From contig KN885339.1 of assembly GCA_000934455.1 (NCBI GenBank), forward strand, positions 31,592-74,597: DNA of 43,006 bases, in the 5' to 3' direction. The notes beneath the pieces were generated by a model, which was not told the origin of the DNA, made no database searches, and saw only the letters and a program-made list of their open reading frames with translations. Origin of the DNA: Apostichopus parvimensis. Taxonomy: Eukaryota; Echinodermata; Holothuroidea; Aspidochirotida; Stichopodidae. Shown here in pieces: positions 38,025 through 43,006 of this stretch (positions within the stretch are counted from its first letter, which is position 1; each line of letters opens with the position of its first letter). Position numbers and translations under genes: made by a program.

Positions 38025-38184
38025 ATGGATGAAGGAGGAAATAAGAAAGAAAACCAAGAACAAAAAGAAAATGGCAGAGCTTATGAAATTGACGTTCCCA
38101 ACAAGACGTCGAAGTATCGTGGAAGATGGAGCATTGGTTAAAACAATAAGGGATAACTATCCAGCCTTGTTTGAAACTGAAGAG
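38025..38184 (+). CDS. SAMD3-like protein, internal exon
   Basis: An acceptor CTTGTTAG precedes 38025 and a donor GAAGAG/GTACTT follows 38184. The peptide has WMKEEIRKKTKNKKKMAEL then MKLTFPTRRRSIVEDGALVK and IRDNYPALFETEE. The T-F-P-x-R-R-x-x-I-V-E-D ... Y-P-A-L-x-x-x-E-E motif is one I associate with large families of SAM-domain-containing-protein-3-like, uncharacterised proteins in fish and marine invertebrates. The upstream SAM domain and the central region were not found. It sits inside the CACTG-ended element, so it may be cargo or a gene into which the ends do not truly belong. Confidence 0.5.
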
Positions 38185-38379
38185 GTACTTTTAACTGCTT
38201 GTCAGTTCATACTATAAATGCAAAGCTTTTGGACCAAATGGAATAATTAAAAAAGAGAAACATTGCCTTTGTATTTAATTTGAAATTCCCAAATAATTCA
38301 TTATTAGACTTTCTTTAGGATAAGGATATTGCATACTACGGAACACAATCATGTCAAAGACTAAAGTGTATTAGGAATT

Positions 38380-39201
38380 TTAAAGCAGCATTTTGCGTTG
38401 GGTCGCTTTTTTCCACCTTTTTAACATGTGCTTGTTTTTTTTTTACATGTATCAATCATAAAACAGCAAACTAAGATACCATCCAAGTTTCACCCTGCCA
38501 AGAGTGTTAATTAGCGAGTAATTAACGATTTATGTCGATAACGAGTAAGAGTGTCCTCGACAAAGTTTTCATATCTCTAAATCCACTAGTTTGAATTCCA
38601 CCAATCAGTGAATAGTATGTTTATTCATGAGCATTTTGCGTTTGGTCGCCGTTTTCTTCTTTTTAGACATGTTCATCGAGTTTTTTACATACATCAAATC
38701 ACAAAGCAGCAAACTAAGATATTAGCCAAGTTTTTCCCTGCCAAAAACGTTAATTGGCGAGTATTCCACATACAAAATTAATCGCATTCAGTTCCCCAAA
38801 CCCACTCGTTTGAATTCAACCAATCAGAGCCAAGGTTTAGTTATAAGACGTTGCTAAAAATAGATTCAAGACTTTGCGTTGGTACAACCAGGGAGTTGTT
38901 ATGGAACTCCCTGCTACAACTGCCATATAGACTGTACACAAATCACGCATGGTGTTGTGTTACGTATTGGTCAATGACGTTCGTAGTGTTTAAATATTCA
39001 TAGTATGGGCGAGGTTTATTGGGATCCCAACGGAAAATATCTTGGAGAAAAACAAAGTTGAAAGTTGCAAATATTTCGACATTTATGCCACCATTTGAAG
39101 TAAGATTTAAATAGATAAGCTAGTTATGTATGTCGTTATGGCATAGTGGAGTCAGTGAGGTTGAGAAAAATCATAGAAAACGACGCAAAATGCTGCTTTA
39201 A
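38380..39201. mobile_element. TTAA-flanked non-autonomous DNA transposon (822 bp), nested
   Basis: Left end TTAAAGCAGCATTTTGCGTT, right end reverse-complemented TTAAAGCAGCATTTTGCGTC: the two termini agree at 19 of 20 bases with TTAA at both edges. This is the best preserved of the three TTAA elements, hence probably the youngest. It carries no coding sequence. It lies within the 36551-42424 element, between the two SAMD3-like exons. Confidence 0.85.
38388..38870. repeat. Internal ~243 bp tandem duplication inside the TTAA element
   Basis: GCATTTTGCGTT at 38388 recurs at 38631. Then CAGCAAACTAAGATA, GCCAAGTTT-CCCTGCCAA, GTTAATT-GCGAGTA and CCACT-GTTTGAATTC-ACCAATCAG follow in the same order in both copies. 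A third partial start (ACTTTGCGTTGG) occurs near 38871. Confidence 0.8.
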
Positions 39202-40009
39202 GTTATACAATACATGTGCCCAATGGTATTTGGGCAAGGGAGGAACATCTCCTTGAAATAATAAATATTGGTCTGTAACCTGGTCTACATAAGAGACAGG
39301 GAGACACCTAAGTATATGAAATATCCTGCTTTTCCATGTGCCCAAATTTGTTGGAAATGTATCCAGAGCAATGATATGCCTAGTGATCAAATCAAAATGG
39401 GCAGAAATGTAATGCCTAAGTTAAAGAAATAAACAGTTGGGGTACTTCCAGTGTTTTGCTATCAGACCTATGTAGCATCCATAACTTTTGTTTTGTGTTT
39501 GCAAATATTAGTCCTTAAAGCTTAGAATATATAATATGATAATTTTTTTTTTTCTGGCAGTAAGTAATACCCATATAATTCTAAGTTTGAAATGCACATA
39601 ACTTAAAGCAAAATCCATTAATGCCCAAATCAAAAATCTTCCATCCTATATGTAAGACTGTCTCAAGTTAGGTGTGATTCTTCATGGGTGACATGATTAT
39701 TGTGGCTTCACTGCTAACTGAGAATTGCATTTTTGTCACTGGGAAACAGTATTGTTTTGTTTACTTTATCATGTCACATAAATGGTTTCACAATGTTTCT
39801 TTTTCTTTTCTTTCTCAGAGCTTGAAAATACATGTGCAGTTTTCATCTTGACAAAATTGCTATCATCTTAAGACATCTTATGTAAAGAGGAGGACAGAGA
39901 CATGGTAATTATTTAATGTAGATCAGTTAAGAATATTGGTTTCAGTAAAGCATATGCCAAGTAGATATGTGGGTACCAAAGATTTATAAAGGTGCCGAGT
40001 TGCTAGGTG

Positions 40010-40180
40010 GGTCTAGGTACCAAGTTGCTAGGTGGGTATCAGGTGGACATGTTTAGATGGTTTGTTGCCAGGTAGGTAGGAAGGTGACAGTTAAGTTCTT
40101 TGGTGTTCTCATGTGGGCAGGTGCCAGGTAGGTAGGAAGCTAGCAGTTTTTATAGGCTGCCAGATAGGTAGAGCTGTCCA
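40010..40180. repeat. Degenerate short minisatellite (GTTGC-AGGTRGGT)
   Basis: Words such as GTTGCTAGGTGGGT, GTTGCCAGGTAGGTAGGAAG and GTGCCAGGTAGGTAGGAAG recur with irregular spacing of about 20-75 bases just upstream of the SAMD3-like C-terminal exon. Confidence 0.6.
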
Positions 40181-40271
40181 GTATGTAGGTGCTATTGTGG
40201 GTTCAAAAAATATGTATAGTTTGTATAATGTTATCATACACTAATGGTGTGCTATATTTTTTCTATTTTAG

Positions 40272-40703
40272 AACACTGACAACACATCCCCAACCATATT
40301 TTGGAGAGGACAGACACCTTGTAATGCAGATAGGTTCATCATACATGCTGAAAATGAGGCATTCGGTGATACAACTGATGTCATAACTGCGTTGGGAAAT
40401 TTGATAGCCACTTATTGGATCTTCAATATGTCATACCCCCAAGAGTCTAAAGACTTTTTCATTTTCACAGAAATGATACTTCTCAAACTAACCAATGGGA
40501 AGCCAACCAGAGCAGTTAACAATCTTGTTATCTATTGGGCTTTTAGATATCAATTGCTTGTAAAAACGACTGGGATTTGTAAATTTTTCAGAAAAATAAT
40601 GTCATCTGAATCAGTTAATCTCACATATTGTATGGCCAACTATAAATCAACTTCATTTTCAGTAAGTCATACCCCAGTCTCTAGAGCCTTTATTTTATGT
40701 TGA
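40272..40703 (+). CDS. SAMD3-like protein, C-terminal exon
   Basis: Acceptor TTTTTCTATTTTAG, phase 0. The peptide runs through SPTIFWRGQTPC, RFIIHAENEAFGDTTDVITA, LGNLIATYWIFNMSYPQESK and FIFTEMILLKL to GKPTRAVNNL. The acidic E-x-x-A/I stretch followed by A-x-x-x-L-x-A-x-Y-W-I-F-N-x-x-Y-P is the usual C-terminal signature of the same SAMD3-like family. Typical members end shortly after this block, so the last ~55 codons to TGA at 40701-40703 may be read-through into non-coding sequence. The exon joining it to 38025-38184 is missing or unrecognised; a TTAA element has inserted between them. Confidence 0.55.
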   Translation, partial: NTDNTSPTIFWRGQTPCNADRFIIHAENEAFGDTTDVITALGNLIATYWIFNMSYPQESKDFFIFTEMILLKLTNGKPTRAVNNLVIYWAFRYQLLVKTTGICKFFRKIMSSESVNLTYCMANYKSTSFSVSHTPVSRAFILC

Positions 40704-42200
40704 AACATAATTTCTTAACTTAATAATAGAGCCCACCCAGTTTAGTTAGCAATCCTATCAGAAAACTGAACATTATGTAGATGCATTAGCCTTCAAAATT
40801 CATATAGATATATGTGACATATGTTTGAACATGAATCAGTTAACTGTTGTATGTGGTGTACAGTGAAACACAAAACTAGTATATGATATTATCATGAGAA
40901 TACCCACTATTAAGATTCTTTCCTTTGGGAAGCCTCCAAAAGAGAAAAAGAAAAAATATCATAAAAGCAACCAATTGCATTTATAGCAATGACTAAAATA
41001 ATGTTTCGTTGTAAAATCAGTATGGAATTATATGAATAACAATCTTTTAATATGCATATAATTTAATGCATGAAACTTAATTATGTTATGTTGTTACCCT
41101 TTAGGTTCACAGTTCATTTTACTTGGGAATGCCACAGTTAGTTTTGCTTGGTTGTGGATTAGTGGATGTATTTGTAATACATATATCACTACTGAACCTT
41201 AATTAAACATAGTATGGGAGTTATTGTACAAAGATGTTTAATCTGTTTATGACATTATTCATGAAGTTGTGTTCTTATCCTTAAGGCTTATTTATTTGGG
41301 AAGCCAAAAAGCAATTAAAAATCATACTGGTATGTGTATCATGAAATTCATGAAATTTGATTTCTATTGAGATTTCTGTTTAGATGGGGTATGCTGAAAA
41401 TGACAGGAATACTCTGTTGTTATATATCAGTCTCACTCTATTCTGTGTTGAGTTTGACAGTTGTCAACTCAAAATGTTCTCAGCCAAACCATCTTTGAGC
41501 CGCATGTATAGTTGTGTAAATTAATGTATTTACTCTTATTCTTTTGTTTAAACATATTAGTATCTGCCCACAGATGTTTCCCTTTGCTTGTTCTGTTCCT
41601 TTATAAATGGTTCACTCAATATATGTTGCATGGTTCAATCAGTATAAGTTATTTGTAATAGCAAGTTTAAAGATAGCTGACAAAAAACTACCAGTACAGT
41701 AACTGTGGAACTGTGACATTTGAATGTCAAGCTGGTATATTTAAAGAATGGTGGTGTTTTGTTTTGAAATTTTGAAGGACATATCTCATGGGTCAAAGTA
41801 CTTGTAATGGACCTGACTATCACTTGTAAATTTTGGAAACTACCAGGATCAATTAAAAATCCAGTTGCAATATGTACATTTCTTTGTATTTAAATCAGTA
41901 GAGTGCCAATCACGTTTCAATCCTATGTATAAATTTAATTCTTACATTTTTTATCTGTTCATAGGGAGGGGGTGGCAATATGCATCACTGGTCAGATGAT
42001 TGTTGGTAGGAAGGGGGTGATGCAAATGGGTACTGAAACTGTCCAATAATGCCACTGGCCTTAGTATGCTGGGAAACTATTGATTTTATAAACTTTTAAT
42101 TTGTTTCTGTATGTTCCAACTTGGTTGCTTCTTCAAAACATTTCATTTTCTTCTTCAGTTGAATAGAAGTATAAAAACTCAGTTTTGTGTTATTATGAAT
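40704..42200. other. Transposon interior, no gene recognised
   Basis: AT-rich and without a supported frame. A GGGAAGCC-centred phrase recurs (about 40498, 40928, 41298), perhaps decayed copies of a local repeat that includes part of the SAMD3-like exon. Confidence 0.4.
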
Positions 42201-42424
42201 TTTTTTAAACTGTGTTGAGTAATATTAAGCACAATTGAGTAAATAAATCACTTGGTGAATACTATAAGGCACGAACTGAAATACTCAGCTAAACGAGTAT
42301 TAATAGCTTTTTACTGAGTAAATATATCTGTCACAGCTGAGTTATATTACTCCTATTGTGCATACTATAAGGGACGGAATTACTCACGTTTTTGAGTAAG
42401 TTTAGCCGGAATATTCTTTCAGTG

Positions 42425-42580
42425 TATGAGAAGTATCCACAAATTCAATCGTAAGATATCATGTAAAAGGATATTCAGAGTTTGACCTCTGGTGACCGCA
42501 AATAAGATTTGACCTCACAAGCAATAAGATTATTGTACTCAACATGGCAAATCCATATACCATGTATGAAAAGTATCTAT
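42425..42580. repeat. TGACCT-rich repeat, right half of the interrupted unit plus a further unit
   Basis: After the TA come GAGAAGTATCC and a GATATCATG block (end of one unit). Then GTTTGACCTCTGGTGACC, GATTTGACCTCA, TTATTGTACTCAACATGG and ATGTATGAAAAGTATC follow (next unit). Confidence 0.65.
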
Positions 42581-42784
42581 AATGTCTTGAATGGGAAATC
42601 ATATTTTCAAGGTTTTCAGGCCTCGACAAATATTCAAAAGTACTCGCTACTTGAAGACAGTGACTAAAAATCTACTCATCAAATTGTACTCGCCAGTAGG
42701 CCTAAGATTGTTGATAAAGTCTCCATAGTACAGATCTGCAACATCAATACTAGCTATGAAAAACGTTATGCACTTAGGTAGATA

Positions 42785-43006
42785 CATGGAGCCAGGGGCG
42801 TATCCAGGATTTTCCAATAGGGGGGGGGCGCCAGGCATGAATGATCGCCGTCCTGGGGGTGGGTCTAAGGGGAGGGGGTGGACTATTTTTGCTTTCGAAG
42901 AAGGGCTGAAATGCAAAATGGTTTAAGTATGACTTAAATATTTATAACATACAGGCGCGTAGCCAGGATTTGTTCATGGGGGTGTTTTGCCGGAGACTGA
43001 CATGGG
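42785..43006. repeat. Two adjacent transposon/SINE-like termini (GGGGCGTAGCCAGGATT)
   Basis: CAGGGGCGTATCCAGGATTTT near 42792 and CAGGCGCGTAGCCAGGATTTG near 42952, each followed by a G-rich run (GGGGGGGG and GGGGGTG). This terminus is very common in dispersed repeats of marine invertebrates. The second copy runs off the window. The minus-strand open frame at 42647-42916 is a product of this repeat. Confidence 0.6.

Larger units (their letters stand above)
36551..42424. mobile_element. 5.9 kb CACTG-ended DNA transposon carrying a SAMD3-like coding region
   Basis: The left end after a TA is CACTGAAAAAGTATT. The right end before a TA is AATATTCTTTCAGTG, i.e. an inverted repeat with one or two mismatches. 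Words of the type TGAGTAA/TTACTCA crowd the first ~380 and last ~220 bases. The left flank (36490-36550: CTCCACCAAAATAGG ... ACACACCAAGTA) and right flank (42425 on: TATGAGAAGTATCC ...) join into one TGACCT-family unit, as expected if one element inserted at a TA inside it. Superfamily is unresolved: TA duplication suggests Tc1/mariner-like or ISL2EU-like, CACTG ends also occur in EnSpm-like elements. No transposase was recognised. Confidence 0.65.

Noticed and set aside
1-43006. tRNA or rRNA genes
   Set aside because: I saw no cloverleaf-consistent A and B box pair or rRNA-like sequence on either strand by eye; a tRNAscan or Infernal run would settle it.

Overview
The window is nuclear DNA from an animal. 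It is AT-rich (roughly 63-65 %), has intron-containing genes with GT-AG splice sites, no operons, one run of N (18650-18814), and is packed with old non-LTR retrotransposons and cut-and-paste transposons. The death-fold/ZU5/UPA gene, the SAMD3-like and DUF4218-like sequences and a dispersed repeat rich in TGACCT words suggest a marine deuterostome, most likely an echinoderm and perhaps a sea cucumber. The species is an inference from repeat style and gene family, not a proven call.

Layout. 1-810 (+): the 3' coding end of a DUF4218-type CACTA/EnSpm transposase-like protein. 1253-1988: two tandem copies of a ~375 bp unit. 1990-2715: a 68-80 bp minisatellite. 2716-5340: no gene recognised. 5340-6890 (+): dead Tx1-type LINE. 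7315-10218 (-): nearly complete dead LINE with an APE endonuclease, a reverse transcriptase and a (CTA)n tail. 10560-12330 (-): the 5' part of a second LINE (ORF1 plus endonuclease, no reverse transcriptase). 13774-15390: TTAA-flanked non-autonomous DNA transposon.

15668-33423 (-), possibly extending to 35147: the main gene. Splicing 18 exons by GT-AG sites gives one continuous frame of 4,911 nt (1,636 residues plus stop) with every exon phase matching. The order is DED-like domain; coiled coil of 29 repeats of 14 residues; second coiled-coil exon; DED-like; ZU5; UPA; DED-like; ZU5; UPA; DED-like; stop. No enzyme domain is visible, so it looks like a death-fold scaffold or adaptor, presumably for innate immune or apoptotic signalling. 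The second half is an internal duplication of the first, shown by matching exon lengths (153 and 61 nt in both halves). The sequence gap lies in an intron and does not break the frame.

36551-42424: I read this as one 5.9 kb DNA transposon with CACTG...CAGTG ends, a TA target duplication and TGAGTAA-like words near both ends. The flanks are the two halves of a single dispersed repeat unit. Inside it are two plus-strand exons of a SAMD3-like protein and, between them, a nested TTAA-flanked element (38380-39201). 42788-43006 holds two adjacent repeat termini. Introns of the main gene carry a TTAA element (17244-18143), a second end of the same family (19647), arrays of the TGACCT repeat, and an odd 600 bp block (29345-29940).
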